Source of the DNA: Beggiatoa leptomitoformis
Lineage (GTDB): Bacteria; Pseudomonadota; Gammaproteobacteria; Beggiatoales; Beggiatoaceae
Reading direction: 5' to 3'
Assembly (NCBI RefSeq): GCF_001305575.3
Contig: NZ_CP012373.2
Location: 868,001-932,000, forward strand
DNA: 64,000 nt
Shown: piece by piece, positions 1-9,738 of the stretch
Numbering within the stretch: the first letter of the stretch is position 1
How the letters are laid out: every line of letters begins with the position of its first letter
Notes under the pieces: model-generated
Database searches by the model: none
What the model was told of the DNA's origin: nothing
Seen by the model: only the letters and a program-made list of their open reading frames with translations
Program-made: the position numbers and the translations under genes

Positions 1-363
1 GCCATCATCGGCGCGGGCGAAACAGGAACTCCCCTACTCACACAACTGTCTGCCAGCGATTTTATCAATATACTTGCCGTTGCAGATGTTAATGATAACG
101 CTGCAGGAATGCGCTTCGCCCGCGAAAAAGGGATTAAAACAACGAATGATTTAATAGAGGTTGCCAATATGGGTGAGGCAATAGACATCATTATTGAAGT
201 GACGGGTAAAAACGAAGTCCGCGACCAACTACGACAAGCCTTATACAAAACGGGCAATAACCACACCGTCATCATGCACGAAATTATTGCTATTTTACTG
301 ATGTCCTTATCACAAGGACAATTAGTCCAAATTAAGCATGAAGAAGGACTCGCCTACGCCTGA
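1..363 (+). CDS. Rossmann-fold protein, 3' part only
   Basis: The reading frame is open from the first base to the TGA at 361-363, so the start lies outside the window. The 120 visible residues begin with a dinucleotide-binding strand-loop-helix (AIIGAGETG), followed by an acidic strand end (AVADVND) and IIIEVTG, the usual order of an NAD(P)-binding Rossmann domain. The protein stops after this single domain, so it has no visible catalytic half. Such short Rossmann modules occur alone or fused in front of signalling proteins. What precedes it cannot be seen, and the function is unknown. Confidence 0.7.
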   Translation, partial: AIIGAGETGTPLLTQLSASDFINILAVADVNDNAAGMRFAREKGIKTTNDLIEVANMGEAIDIIIEVTGKNEVRDQLRQALYKTGNNHTVIMHEIIAILLMSLSQGQLVQIKHEEGLAYA

Positions 364-386
364 TTTATCCGCAAGATACAAATGTC

Positions 387-408
387 GACGCACCACTCCC
401 CGTGCGTC
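387..408. other. hairpin after the first gene
   Basis: GACGCAC (387-393) and GTGCGTC (402-408) form a perfect 7-bp stem 23 bases after the first stop codon. No T-run follows, so it is at best a weak terminator or an mRNA 3' end. The rest of the 364-658 gap holds no recognisable gene. Confidence 0.35.
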
Positions 409-646
409 ACTCCCCTCATAAATAATACTTGCTATAGACAATTCGCGCCCTCTACAATGAACCCGATTCTAATAACGGCATGTTGATTACAATGAGGTCG
501 TACCAAACAAATAAAGATCGATTGTTTTGAATACCCAGTACTAGACACCATTTAAATTACAACACGGCTCATCAATCGTGCTTACCTGTGTTTTCTTCAA
601 CTAGACACAATCACCTGACATGATAAACGCCCCTACCCCTTACTGA

Positions 647-1138
<492 letters not shown>

Positions 1139-1163
1139 TATTGAAAATACCTTAGTTTTTTAG

Positions 1164-1433
<270 letters not shown>

Positions 1434-1540
1434 CTAGCAGAATGCTGGCAGGCAGCAGAAAGTGTTCATTGCCAATTCTTAAATCTGTATTGCAGGCATA
1501 AAAAACGGCAAACCCAACTGACTTAGCGGATATTACTTTT

Positions 1541-2233
1541 ATGACCACTGAATACCGTGACATTATTTATGATGGTTTGTGGAAAAATAATACAAGCCTT
1601 GTGCAACTGTTGGGTTTATGCCCGTTACTTGCAACGACAGGTACATTGATTAATGGGCTAGGATTAGGCATTGCAACAACGTTAATTTTGATTGCAACGA
1701 ATGCAACCGTTTCCCTTATTCGTCATATTGTACCGAACGAAGTACGTATTCCTATTTTTGTGTTAATTATTGCTGCTTTTGTCACGGCTGTAGAATTGTT
1801 GATTAAAGCCTTTTACTACGATTTATATTTAGTGTTGGGGATTTTTATCCCTTTGATTGTTACTAATTGCTTTGTGATTGGACGGGCTGAGGCATTTGCT
1901 TCACGGCATTCTGTGGATAAAGCCATGTTAGATGGTTTAATGATGGGGTTAGGCTTTACTTTTGCGTTGGTATTATTAGGCGGATTGCGGGAATTATTGG
2001 GGCATGGGACTTTATTTGCGCAGGCTGAAATCATGTTTGGCGAATTTGGAAAAACCATGACTTTAACTATTTTTGAGAATTATAAAGGGTTTTTAATCGC
2101 CATCCTGCCACCGGGTGCATTTTTTGGGTTAGCACTATTGGTTGTATTGAAAAATATGATAGACCAACGCTTAAACAAGCGCGTTGTAAAGGTGACAACA
2201 ACACAGGAAAAAACCGTTTTAACCGCTTCTTAG
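1541..2233 (+). CDS. rsxE: Rnf/Rsx electron transport complex subunit E
   Basis: Integral membrane subunit of the ion-translocating NADH:ferredoxin oxidoreductase (Rnf, called Rsx in enteric bacteria). The 230 residues form about six hydrophobic helices. The N-terminus ([13 protein letters not shown], then [11 protein letters not shown]) and the central [13 protein letters not shown] segment are hallmarks of RnfE. The family usually sits at the end of an rnfABCDGE operon. Here no other rnf gene is visible on either side, so the gene is detached or the operon is split. The Shine-Dalgarno site is poor (GCGG about 16 bases upstream). In diazotrophs Rnf can feed low-potential electrons to nitrogenase; that link is an inference. 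Confidence 0.95.
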   Translation: MTTEYRDIIYDGLWKNNTSLVQLLGLCPLLATTGTLINGLGLGIATTLILIATNATVSLIRHIVPNEVRIPIFVLIIAAFVTAVELLIKAFYYDLYLVLGIFIPLIVTNCFVIGRAEAFASRHSVDKAMLDGLMMGLGFTFALVLLGGLRELLGHGTLFAQAEIMFGEFGKTMTLTIFENYKGFLIAILPPGAFFGLALLVVLKNMIDQRLNKRVVKVTTTQEKTVLTAS

Positions 2234-2357
2234 TCCACAAAGGGCATTACACACCATTTTTATAGCTAACTATTTGTTTAAGAAAAAATACGCTATCCAC
2301 TCGAAACGACATGAATAACCCCCATCCGCGCTATTCCATCTTGCGACAGTTCTAACT

Positions 2358-2383
2358 AAAAAATCCCCTCGTTACAGGGGATT
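2358..2383 (-). terminator. intrinsic terminator of gspG
   Basis: AATCCCCT (2362-2369) pairs with AGGGGATT (2376-2383). Read on the minus strand the stem is followed by a run of T, 33 bases after the gspG stop. It lies between two converging genes and may also end the rsxE transcript. Confidence 0.8.
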
Positions 2384-2415
2384 AATAGAGAAAACGCCGT
2401 GGTTTATCTTTTTAG

Positions 2416-2847
2416 TTAGTTTGTCGCTAAAAAACCAATATCTGTGTTCTCATCCGTGCCACCTTTTTGCCCATCCGCTCCAAAGGAATAGAGCGTGAAT
2501 GGATTGCCGTTTGCACTTTTTACATTGCTATATTGATACGCATGATTCCAAGGGTCTAATGGAACAGCCCCGTCAACGTAAGGACCTTTCCATAACGTTT
2601 TGATAACTTGGTCTTGTGGTGCGACAGCGAGTAAAGCTAAGCCTTCTTCAGTCGTTGGATAACGTCCAATGTCTAAACGCATGGTATCTAATGAACCCTT
2701 TAACATTTTCACCTGTGTATCTGTCGTTTTGATTTTTGCCGTTTCGGCTTGTCCCATTAAACGTGGACCGACTAAACCTGCTAATAAACCGATAATAACC
2801 AGTACAACTAACATTTCTAGCAAGGTAAAACCTGTTTGTTTCTGCAT
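2416..2847 (-). CDS. gspG: type II secretion major pseudopilin GspG
   Basis: Major pseudopilin of the type II secretion system, assembled into the short periplasmic piston. The prepilin peptidase site is clear: a short basic leader ending in G6, then mature F7 with TLLE and the conserved Glu at mature position 5 (E11), followed by a hydrophobic helix to about residue 30. The C-terminal half carries RYPTTEEGLALL and the calcium-loop-like segment SFGADGQKGGTDENTDI, both diagnostic of GspG. At 143 residues it is of normal length. The gene stands alone; a GspF-family gene lies 7 kb downstream, so the secretion genes are dispersed. Confidence 0.95.
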   Translation of the reverse strand: MQKQTGFTLLEMLVVLVIIGLLAGLVGPRLMGQAETAKIKTTDTQVKMLKGSLDTMRLDIGRYPTTEEGLALLAVAPQDQVIKTLWKGPYVDGAVPLDPWNHAYQYSNVKSANGNPFTLYSFGADGQKGGTDENTDIGFLATN

Positions 2848-2933
2848 TTTCTTGACCTGTGAAAATAATTTAAATTAATTTAATAATTATAGCATGTTGC
2901 GTTATAGCAGAGATGAAAAAATGGTAATGTCAT

Positions 2934-3905
2934 TTACTCAGTGCGCAAGCGTAATCCTTGTAATCCGAATAAAGCTAACATCGCTAATCCTAAGGGATAT
3001 TGGTATAACAGTGTCCGTTGTAAATAGAGACGGCTTTCAGCGGTGGTTTTGTGCAGGGTTGTATCAATGTCTGTATAAACTTTGCTTAAGGCTTGTAAAT
3101 CACTGGCAGGATAGTATTTTCCTTGTGTACTGCTCGCAATCTCTTGCAACGACTTGGCATTAAAACCGCTGTTTGTCGCATTTTCTTGACTGCCAACACC
3201 AACGGTATAGACGCGAATATCATATTGCTTGGCTAATGTAGCCGCTTGTTGTGGTTCTAATATTCCCGCATTGTTATCACCATCAGTGAGTAGAATTAAA
3301 ACCCGTGATTCTGCGGGGCGTTCACGTAGTTTTTTTACAGCAAGCCCTATGGCATCTCCAATGGCAGTATCACGCCCCGCCATACCAATTTCTGCACGGG
3401 CCAACATATCCGCAACGGCTAGGTTATCTAGCGTTAGCGGTGCTTGTAAATAGGCTTGATTCGCAAAGAGGATTAAACCAATACGGTCGCCTGTGCGTTT
3501 TTCTATAAAGGGTTTTAAAACGGTTTTTACTGCTTGTAAACGATTGATACGTTCACCTGTTGGGAGAAAAAAATCGGCGTTATCCATAGAGCCAGATAAG
3601 TCGACAGCCAATAGTAAATCGTAACCCGTTTGTTGAATTGTTACATGTTTTTCAATCAGTTGTGGTTGCATTAAGGCAAGGACTAAACCCAGCCAACAGA
3701 GCCATAATAAGCGCATTCGCAGGCGTTGGTTGGTGGACGTAGATAGCTTATTTGATTGATTAAAGGCTTGTTGGGCGCGTTTTAGCGTGATGAGTTTTAT
3801 GTATGGATATTGTGTTGTATTTTCTGGGGAATATCGCCAAAAGCGTTGTAATAATAGCGGTAAAGGTAAGAGAACGATAAACCAAACCCATTGAAAAACA
3901 AACAT
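2934..3905 (-). CDS. BatA-like membrane VWA-domain protein
   Basis: A membrane-anchored von Willebrand factor A domain protein. An N-terminal hydrophobic segment and a second helix at about residues 65-81 precede a VWA domain with a complete metal-ion-dependent adhesion site: DLSGS (about 102-106), the Thr of GRDTAIGDA, and LLTDGDNN. A final hydrophobic segment lies near the C-terminus. The architecture is that of BatA/YeaD-like aerotolerance proteins. The start at 3905 is preferred over an upstream in-frame codon at 3926 because GAGG sits 6 bases before it and the upstream gene stops at 3907, giving tight coupling. The DUF4381 gene upstream is the usual partner of such proteins next to MoxR ATPases, but no moxR gene is seen here. 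Confidence 0.9.
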   Translation of the reverse strand: MFVFQWVWFIVLLPLPLLLQRFWRYSPENTTQYPYIKLITLKRAQQAFNQSNKLSTSTNQRLRMRLLWLCWLGLVLALMQPQLIEKHVTIQQTGYDLLLAVDLSGSMDNADFFLPTGERINRLQAVKTVLKPFIEKRTGDRIGLILFANQAYLQAPLTLDNLAVADMLARAEIGMAGRDTAIGDAIGLAVKKLRERPAESRVLILLTDGDNNAGILEPQQAATLAKQYDIRVYTVGVGSQENATNSGFNAKSLQEIASSTQGKYYPASDLQALSKVYTDIDTTLHKTTAESRLYLQRTLLYQYPLGLAMLALFGLQGLRLRTE

Positions 3906-3906
3906 G

Positions 3907-4383
3907 TTAAACCTCAATCCAAGCACGTACTGCGTGATAAATAACAGTTACTTCTGCTTTATAGGTTGTTAAATCAATTTGTTGTGGTGGGCTGTAGAGA
4001 TAGGTTTGTAAGCCTTGCCCTTGGATTTGCCAATTAAAGCCTTGCGGGTCGTATGTATTGAGCCATTCAAGCCATGCTTTACCATTCAAGCCCGCACATT
4101 TTTCTCGTCCATAACGTTGAATAGCAATGCGTTTTAGTAAGGTTGCTAAGGCTTGCAAACGTTGTTGTAATTGAATGGTGTCGGTTGCCGTTGCGGGGTC
4201 TAAGGCTTGCCATTCTTGGTAGGCTGACCATTGCCAACGACTGCGCCGTTGATAATAGAGAAAAAAATGATACATCAGAAAAAACATGAGTAAACTACTA
4301 AGCCCTAACAGAACTAACCAGCCATCTGCCAATGGTAGCCATGAAATGTCGCTTAGTCCGTGTATATCACGTAACTCATCCAT
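3907..4383 (-). CDS. DUF4381 domain membrane protein
   Basis: A protein of about 158 residues with one membrane helix near residues 22-46, followed by a basic cytoplasmic segment. The N-terminal LRDIHGLSDISWLPLADGW matches the conserved opening of DUF4381 proteins, which travel with MoxR ATPases and BatA-type VWA proteins. Two ATG codons are adjacent (4386 and 4383). The second overlaps the stop of the lipid kinase gene as TGATG and leaves a better gap after AAGGAGG, so translational coupling is likely. The biochemical role is unknown; by context it is an accessory of the VWA protein downstream. Confidence 0.85.
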   Translation of the reverse strand: MDELRDIHGLSDISWLPLADGWLVLLGLSSLLMFFLMYHFFLYYQRRSRWQWSAYQEWQALDPATATDTIQLQQRLQALATLLKRIAIQRYGREKCAGLNGKAWLEWLNTYDPQGFNWQIQGQGLQTYLYSPPQQIDLTTYKAEVTVIYHAVRAWIEV

Positions 4384-5297
4384 CATGCCTCCTTATGTTG
4401 TTGTGTTGGAACTAACACACACAGTTGTTGGTGGTGAGTTTTAAATTCTAGGGGTGGTTTTATTTTGCTGACTTCACCGTCAATGGCTATTTTTAAAGCG
4501 TTGCGTTTGCTTTCTACGTGTAATGTCGGTAGTGCAATATTAATCAGTTCAGGGACTTGTTTTAATGGTTTGCCAAATAGTGCGCGGATTGCCATCGTAA
4601 AAAGGGAAAAGCGACTGATGTTATTGGTGTATAAAATATTGAGTAAACCATCATTGAGCGCAACCCGTTTGGGAAATGCAAAAAACTCGGTTTCATAACG
4701 GTTATTTCCAACTAATAAAAAGGGCGTAATAATTGTTTGTTGTTGATTATCAATTGTTAAAGTTAAGCGTAGTTTAGGGGGTCGCCACACTGTTTTTAGG
4801 AGTGCAAAACTGACAGCAACGGCTTTACTCCATCCCCAACGACGGCGATATTGTTCCCGTATTTCTATCGCATGTGGATGAATACCAATAGAAGATTTAT
4901 TTAAAAATAATTGTCCATTTACTTCTCCAACATCAATCAGTTGCGTTGTTGCTTGTGCGAGTGTGTGTAGGGCTTGTTCAATATCTGTGGGAATGCCTAA
5001 TTCTCGTGCAAATTGGTTAAATGTCCCCATTGGTAATACACCAAAAATAATATGAGTGCCTGCTAATAAATTAGCGGCTGTATTTAATGTGCCATCACCA
5101 CCGCCTACGATAATACGTTCAAATTCTGCATGAATTAATCGCGTTAATACCGTTTTTAACCATTTAGGTTTAATCACAAAAATTCGCGCAGTTAGTCCTG
5201 CAGCATGTGCATATTGATGCAGTTTTTTAGCTTGATCTATGGGAGATTTACCCAACATGCTACCCGAATAACGATTGATAATAATGGCAGTTTTCAT
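4383..5297 (-). CDS. diacylglycerol/sphingosine-kinase family lipid kinase
   Basis: Cytoplasmic, membrane-associated kinase of the DAGK catalytic family (YegS/DgkB-like), expected to phosphorylate a lipid with ATP. The 304-residue protein has the signature GGGDGTLN at residues 65-72 and GTFNQFAREL at 91-100, plus a C-terminal beta-rich domain ending with the IAIDGE motif. Length and domain order are normal. It is the first gene of a tight three-gene minus-strand run with the DUF4381 and VWA genes. The exact lipid substrate cannot be read from the sequence. Confidence 0.9.
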   Translation of the reverse strand: MKTAIIINRYSGSMLGKSPIDQAKKLHQYAHAAGLTARIFVIKPKWLKTVLTRLIHAEFERIIVGGGDGTLNTAANLLAGTHIIFGVLPMGTFNQFARELGIPTDIEQALHTLAQATTQLIDVGEVNGQLFLNKSSIGIHPHAIEIREQYRRRWGWSKAVAVSFALLKTVWRPPKLRLTLTIDNQQQTIITPFLLVGNNRYETEFFAFPKRVALNDGLLNILYTNNISRFSLFTMAIRALFGKPLKQVPELINIALPTLHVESKRNALKIAIDGEVSKIKPPLEFKTHHQQLCVLVPTQQHKEA

Positions 5298-5399
5298 ATT
5301 CGTGAATTTGTGAGGGAGATAATATATAACTGTTATGGGCGTGGTGTGAGGGGAATATCAAGGTTAGTGCTTTATTATACTTTGTGTTGGAGTTGAGAG

Positions 5400-6824
5400 A
5401 TGAAATTACGCCGTGCTTTACAAGAGTGTCAGGATACTTTTAAAAAACTGAATACACATTCTTTACGTGTACTAGATGATTTTCGTCTTGTTGCAACCGT
5501 TAAAGCCTTACCCGATTTTACAATGGAAGGTAAAACCCCTAAAGCGAATGAGTTGTTATTATTATATGAAAAATTTCAGCAGGTTATTCTTTCTAAACAG
5601 TGGCAGGACATAAGTCCGCGTGATTGGCGACGGGCGGCATGGGTGTTGTGGTATGGCAAACAGGGCAGCACCTTGGCAGAAAATGAGCTTTTTTTAAAGC
5701 AATTTTGGCGACAAGTACGTGGTAATCCTGCGGCTGTAAAACGTTTAATTCGTGTTTATCTACGTGAGTTTGACCAAAATCCTCCTAATTTAACCGCCAT
5801 TGCCCAGTTTATTCTTGCACAGGTGTTAAAAGCAAAGCCTGATTCTATGTTAGCCCGTTGGCAACAGTATAATCAGTTATATCAATTATTTATCCCGCAA
5901 GGAAATGGAGTGAATAAGCTGGCTCAAGCCTGTTTACGGGCGGATACCGTGCAAACGTTGGGAGCAGCGGGATTAACAGGAGAATTGTTAAGCAGTGGTT
6001 ATGCACGAGCGGCTTATCGCGAAGCATTGGAAATGTTGGAAACGTATTTATTGGACGGTTCAGAAAAAGAGTTAATTTGTTTGTTGGCATGGAGTGATGA
6101 TGGGGGGCGTTTACGTTATGCGAGCTGTCGGCGTGAATTGGCACAGGCTTTATTATTACCTTGGCAGTTAAACGAACCAAACCCATTAATTAGGCAACGG
6201 ATTCAGATATTCTTATTACAATATTTACAAGACCCTCGCGTTTCACCCGCTTTATGGCAGGGTGTGCAGACAGAGGCATTACAAGTGTTTTATCGGTGGA
6301 TGGTAGGGTCAACCTTAGAAACCTTTTTTAGTATTTTAGACCAGTGTGCATTGGATGCGCAGTGGCGATACCGACGGGCATTTTGGTGGGCATATTATGA
6401 GCGTCAATATATTGATGAAGCATGGTTAGCTGTTGGGAAAACCATTCAAAAATTTTTAGCAAAACGTCCAGAATTGGCGCAAAGCTTACAAAATGCTTAT
6501 GGGACATTGGAAGGGGCGGGGGTAAGAGGCAATCAGGCTGTATTATTGTTTCGAATTCGGGGGGTTATCGTTGCAGAATGGAGTCATGGCGGAAAATGTC
6601 ATATTTGGTTAACGGATAGTGAAGATAAGCCGCCGTTTTATCAGGAAACGTATTTGCGCGACAGGGTAACTGCAAATTCATTAAAATTGAAAGAAAAAAA
6701 TCGGCAGGCGGGTATCAGTCACTACAGCAATGAGGCAGGCGGTTGGCAAACGGATTTAGAGCGTTTCATTTATGAACAAACGCGCATTGATATGTCTCCC
6801 GCAGCGTATATGCCTAAAATTTAG
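5400..6824 (+). CDS. EH-signature domain protein (ZorC-like), without Zorya partners
   Basis: A 474-residue soluble protein. Its C-terminal half matches my recollection of the EH_Signature domain: DPR...W at about 278-286, an RW...FF...W..R..FW.AYY segment at about 299-332, then GVIVAEWSHGGKCHIWL with E393, and ISHYSNEAGGWQTDLERFI with H441. The family is named for a conserved Glu and His, and the 48-residue spacing is similar to that in ZorC. ZorC is the DNA-binding subunit of type I Zorya anti-phage systems, which also need ZorA, ZorB and the ZorD helicase. None of those lies nearby: the flanks are a lipid kinase and two small membrane proteins. The ATG at 5400 has GGAG 6-9 bases upstream. 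It overlaps the converging gene by 11 bases. Confidence 0.75.
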   Translation: MKLRRALQECQDTFKKLNTHSLRVLDDFRLVATVKALPDFTMEGKTPKANELLLLYEKFQQVILSKQWQDISPRDWRRAAWVLWYGKQGSTLAENELFLKQFWRQVRGNPAAVKRLIRVYLREFDQNPPNLTAIAQFILAQVLKAKPDSMLARWQQYNQLYQLFIPQGNGVNKLAQACLRADTVQTLGAAGLTGELLSSGYARAAYREALEMLETYLLDGSEKELICLLAWSDDGGRLRYASCRRELAQALLLPWQLNEPNPLIRQRIQIFLLQYLQDPRVSPALWQGVQTEALQVFYRWMVGSTLETFFSILDQCALDAQWRYRRAFWWAYYERQYIDEAWLAVGKTIQKFLAKRPELAQSLQNAYGTLEGAGVRGNQAVLLFRIRGVIVAEWSHGGKCHIWLTDSEDKPPFYQETYLRDRVTANSLKLKEKNRQAGISHYSNEAGGWQTDLERFIYEQTRIDMSPAAYMPKI

Positions 6825-7242
6825 GTGTCCACCAATAAATTGCCAGCGCAACAATGATAATAATCAGGCTAATCCCAATCATTCGCATAATATGATGATA
6901 TTGTTCTATTTTATTCTCTATAGCCAGCAGTAGATAGTTTTCACTCGGTTGTTCGCCCTGATAGGCAATAACAACGGTATCAGTGCTTTTTATTTGGTTA
7001 AATAGCGTGGAGGATAAATAAACGACGTTTTGATAAGTCTGATGATTTTCTTCAAACTCGTAAGCGATTTGATGGAGAGAGGCTTTACTGTTTTTTACAG
7101 TTACACGTCCATTAACCCGTTTACCTTCTTTTTGTAACATTTGCAGGTCAGCAATTTTGCTGGAGAGAAAAACAAACAACATCCCGTCTATCATGAGTAT
7201 AGTAACAATTGTTGCCAGTAAAAACAGTATATTAGCGGTCAT
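6814..7242 (-). CDS. two-helix membrane protein, DUF3592-like
   Basis: A 142-residue protein with a hydrophobic helix at each end (about residues 5-27 and 117-138) and a soluble domain between them. The middle part (QIAYEFEENHQTYQNVVYLSS, then DTVVIAYQGEQPSENYLL) has the strand pattern of DUF3592 proteins, in which a beta domain is held between two membrane helices. Function is unknown. It converges on the EH-signature gene, their 3' ends overlapping by 11 bases. Family assignment is by pattern only. Confidence 0.7.
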   Translation of the reverse strand: MTANILFLLATIVTILMIDGMLFVFLSSKIADLQMLQKEGKRVNGRVTVKNSKASLHQIAYEFEENHQTYQNVVYLSSTLFNQIKSTDTVVIAYQGEQPSENYLLLAIENKIEQYHHIMRMIGISLIIIIVALAIYWWTPKF

Positions 7243-7452
7243 AATATTCTCTTGATTCAGTAATCAAAAACAGATTTTCGCGGAGTAACGCTTTTTATTT
7301 ATTAATCTGTACACATTATCATAGTTCTCATTTTTAGGTTGAAATACATAAAAATGAAAAGACTTGTCTTTATATTCAGTCTCTTTAACTTAGTGGCTTT
7401 TAGATGAAAAGCCCTTGTTTTGTTCCTCACATATCACTTAATAATGCACATT

Positions 7453-7980
7453 ATGATTGAAAAAAAAATTGAACGCATAATTTTTGCTAGCCGTTGGTTA
7501 CTTGCGCCATTTTATTTGGGTTTGGTTGCTACTCTATTAGTGTTATTGGTTAAATTCTTTTTTAAATTCGCGGATATGTTGTTTAGTATCTGGTCTATGG
7601 AAGGGACAGCATTGGTGTTGCCCATTTTGGGATTAGTTGATTTAGTGCTGGTTAGCAACCTTTTAATTCTTATTATTTTTAGTGGTTATGAGAACTTTGT
7701 TTCTAAAATTGAGGAGGCAAAAGAACATACAGACCGTCCTGAGTGGATGGGCAATATTGATTATGGTTCTTTAAAAATCAAGGTGATTGGTTCTATCGTG
7801 GCAATTTCTTCTATTGATTTGTTGAAAGCCTTTTTTGCGATTGAGCATTACAACAAAGAGAACTTAATGTGGTTGGTGATTGTTCATCTCACTTTTGTCG
7901 TTTCTGGGGTTTTATTTGCGATAATGGAGAGAATTTCTCATCCAGCCCATCCTGTTAGCGCGGTTAATCAGGAACATTAA
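7453..7980 (+). CDS. YqhA/UPF0114 family membrane protein
   Basis: An integral membrane protein of 175 residues with about four hydrophobic helices. The opening IERIIFASRWLLAPFYLGL and the motif VDLVLVSNLLILIIFSGYENF are characteristic of the UPF0114 (YqhA) family. Later KIKVIGSIVAISSIDLLKAF is also conserved. The family role is not established. The ATG at 7453 is chosen because the conserved MIEKKIERIIFASRW begins there; upstream in-frame TTG 7420 and ATG 7444 are possible, and none has a good Shine-Dalgarno site. Confidence 0.88.
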   Translation: MIEKKIERIIFASRWLLAPFYLGLVATLLVLLVKFFFKFADMLFSIWSMEGTALVLPILGLVDLVLVSNLLILIIFSGYENFVSKIEEAKEHTDRPEWMGNIDYGSLKIKVIGSIVAISSIDLLKAFFAIEHYNKENLMWLVIVHLTFVVSGVLFAIMERISHPAHPVSAVNQEH

Positions 7981-8005
7981 GGGATTTACAAAAGGGATAA
8001 ATACG

Positions 8006-8034
8006 GGATACCACCGTTTACAGCGGTGTTATCC
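8006..8034. repeat. dispersed intergenic palindrome, copy 1
   Basis: GGATACCACCG (8006-8016) and CGGTGTTATCC (8024-8034) form an 11-bp stem with one mismatch, 26 bases after the YqhA stop. Same family as the copies at 28705, 30286, 32387, 40922 and 52714. The remainder of the gap to 8131 has no recognised feature. Confidence 0.7.
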
Positions 8035-8130
8035 ATGAGATGTCTAGCCGTGGTTTGTTCATGCTTATTTTATGTTTTCGCATTAAAATTTATAGGATTT
8101 GCAGAATTAAAAAAGGTCACGATTCATTGA

Positions 8131-9732
8131 TTAATGTGTTGGTTGTGTCTTTGTTAAATAAGGATGTTTTAGATTAATTTGTATGGTGAAATTGGCATCA
8201 CGTCCGAGATTGTCTGTATTTGGTTTGTCAATCAAGCTCACTTCCCAGCCCATGGCTTCACTTTTATCAATAAAATCATTTAATAACTTGTTTATATTTA
8301 ATAAGTTAATTGCGAGTTCCCGTTGATTATTGATACGGATAATACCATGTAAGCGAACGCCTTCAATCAACGTATCTTGTGCATTTTTGTCCTCTAATAA
8401 TATTGTTGGGTTTATCGTATCGTAATCAGTTAACGATTGTAGAAAAAGATTGTCTGCACGTAAGCCTAAACGCCATTCTAGTTTGTCTAGGTTTAATTCG
8501 GGGTGACGGCTCCAGATTTGACTAATATGCACGAGAATTGGGCGCATAGAATCAATATGTTGTGCTTGTAAATAATGACCAATTTGAACAACATTTTGAA
8601 TTTGGAGAACATCTAAAGGTAATTGTGCTTTACTGGCACGCATTTGCCTAATTTCTTGTTGATACTTAACCATTTGCCCCGTTGTTTTAGATATTTCTGC
8701 TTGGATATCTATGCTATTAAGTAGGTAGTACATGCTCATTCCTACTGCACTGACGCAAAGTAGCACGGTTGCAAGATAAACAGCGCGTAAGAGGGTACGG
8801 TAGAAATAATAACGTGTTTCATTTTTTTGTGCGTAATGATTCTTAGGGACTTTCTGGCTCAGTTGGTAAATAACCAGATGGTGCAAGTAAAGCGGCTTTA
8901 TGGTGGTTATTAAACCCGTTCTTTCTGCAAAGTCATTAATATCCGTTAGATAAATATCAAGCTCGGATAAATCCTCACGAGCAAGATAGGCTTCTACGGT
9001 TTCTAATAGACCTTGTGGACAAAGAAGCAGGACTAATAAGGAGGTATCAAAGGGGAGTAATTTAGCACTTTGTAGGTATTTGTGAGTGCGTGTCATTTGT
9101 TCGACTAGCGCACGGGCATATTCTTCAGGATTTGTGGTTTGTAATGGAATTAGACGGCTAAATTTTAACGATTTTTTATAAAAAAAACTTTGGCGTAATC
9201 CTTGTGGAATCTGGTTACTGAGTTGCGGGACGTATCCTGCGAGCAACACATAAGAGTCATCCGAAATATAGCGCAGGAGCGACTGACTGAGTAATGGGAG
9301 GGAGTAAATACCTGCGAGAGGCATTTTATGTGTTTGAATAAGGTCTAACCAAGGATTTAAAAAATCATTATTATTTATAGCTGTAAACAATACTTGGTCA
9401 TCATTACGTCCGCTTTTTTCTCGTCCTTGAATAACGGTATAGGTATAAGTCAGTTTTTCAAAAAAACGTTCCCGTCGTCGTTGTAAGAGGGCTTTACGGT
9501 CACTACCAAAGACATGGGGCAATGTTTCTGGTTTGTATTCTTCTTGAGTACTGTCTATCAGAAGATAAATAGGTGTTTTGGGGTCTGCGATTAAATAGTC
9601 GATAAACGCATGTTGCACCGCTTGTTGTGTGATGGGATTGGTGAGATTAAAGCGTCCCACTTCATCGAGTGATTGCGTTTTTATTTGATAAGCAATCAAC
9701 TCATAATCAGATAGATATAGAATACGTTTCAT
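8131..9732 (-). CDS. single-pass PilM/GspL-like assembly protein
   Basis: A 533-residue protein with a large N-terminal soluble part (1-314), one membrane helix at about 315-338, a short coiled coil (341-372) and a periplasmic C-terminal domain. This matches the layout of GspL or a fused PilM-PilN, in which an actin-like cytoplasmic domain recruits the secretion ATPase and the periplasmic part contacts partners. It lies 6 bases downstream of a GspF/PilC-type gene, which supports a role in pilus or type II secretion assembly. No clear family motif was recognised, so the assignment rests on architecture and neighbour. Confidence 0.6.
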   Translation of the reverse strand: MKRILYLSDYELIAYQIKTQSLDEVGRFNLTNPITQQAVQHAFIDYLIADPKTPIYLLIDSTQEEYKPETLPHVFGSDRKALLQRRRERFFEKLTYTYTVIQGREKSGRNDDQVLFTAINNNDFLNPWLDLIQTHKMPLAGIYSLPLLSQSLLRYISDDSYVLLAGYVPQLSNQIPQGLRQSFFYKKSLKFSRLIPLQTTNPEEYARALVEQMTRTHKYLQSAKLLPFDTSLLVLLLCPQGLLETVEAYLAREDLSELDIYLTDINDFAERTGLITTIKPLYLHHLVIYQLSQKVPKNHYAQKNETRYYFYRTLLRAVYLATVLLCVSAVGMSMYYLLNSIDIQAEISKTTGQMVKYQQEIRQMRASKAQLPLDVLQIQNVVQIGHYLQAQHIDSMRPILVHISQIWSRHPELNLDKLEWRLGLRADNLFLQSLTDYDTINPTILLEDKNAQDTLIEGVRLHGIIRINNQRELAINLLNINKLLNDFIDKSEAMGWEVSLIDKPNTDNLGRDANFTIQINLKHPYLTKTQPTH

Positions 9733-9738
9733 GCGGAT

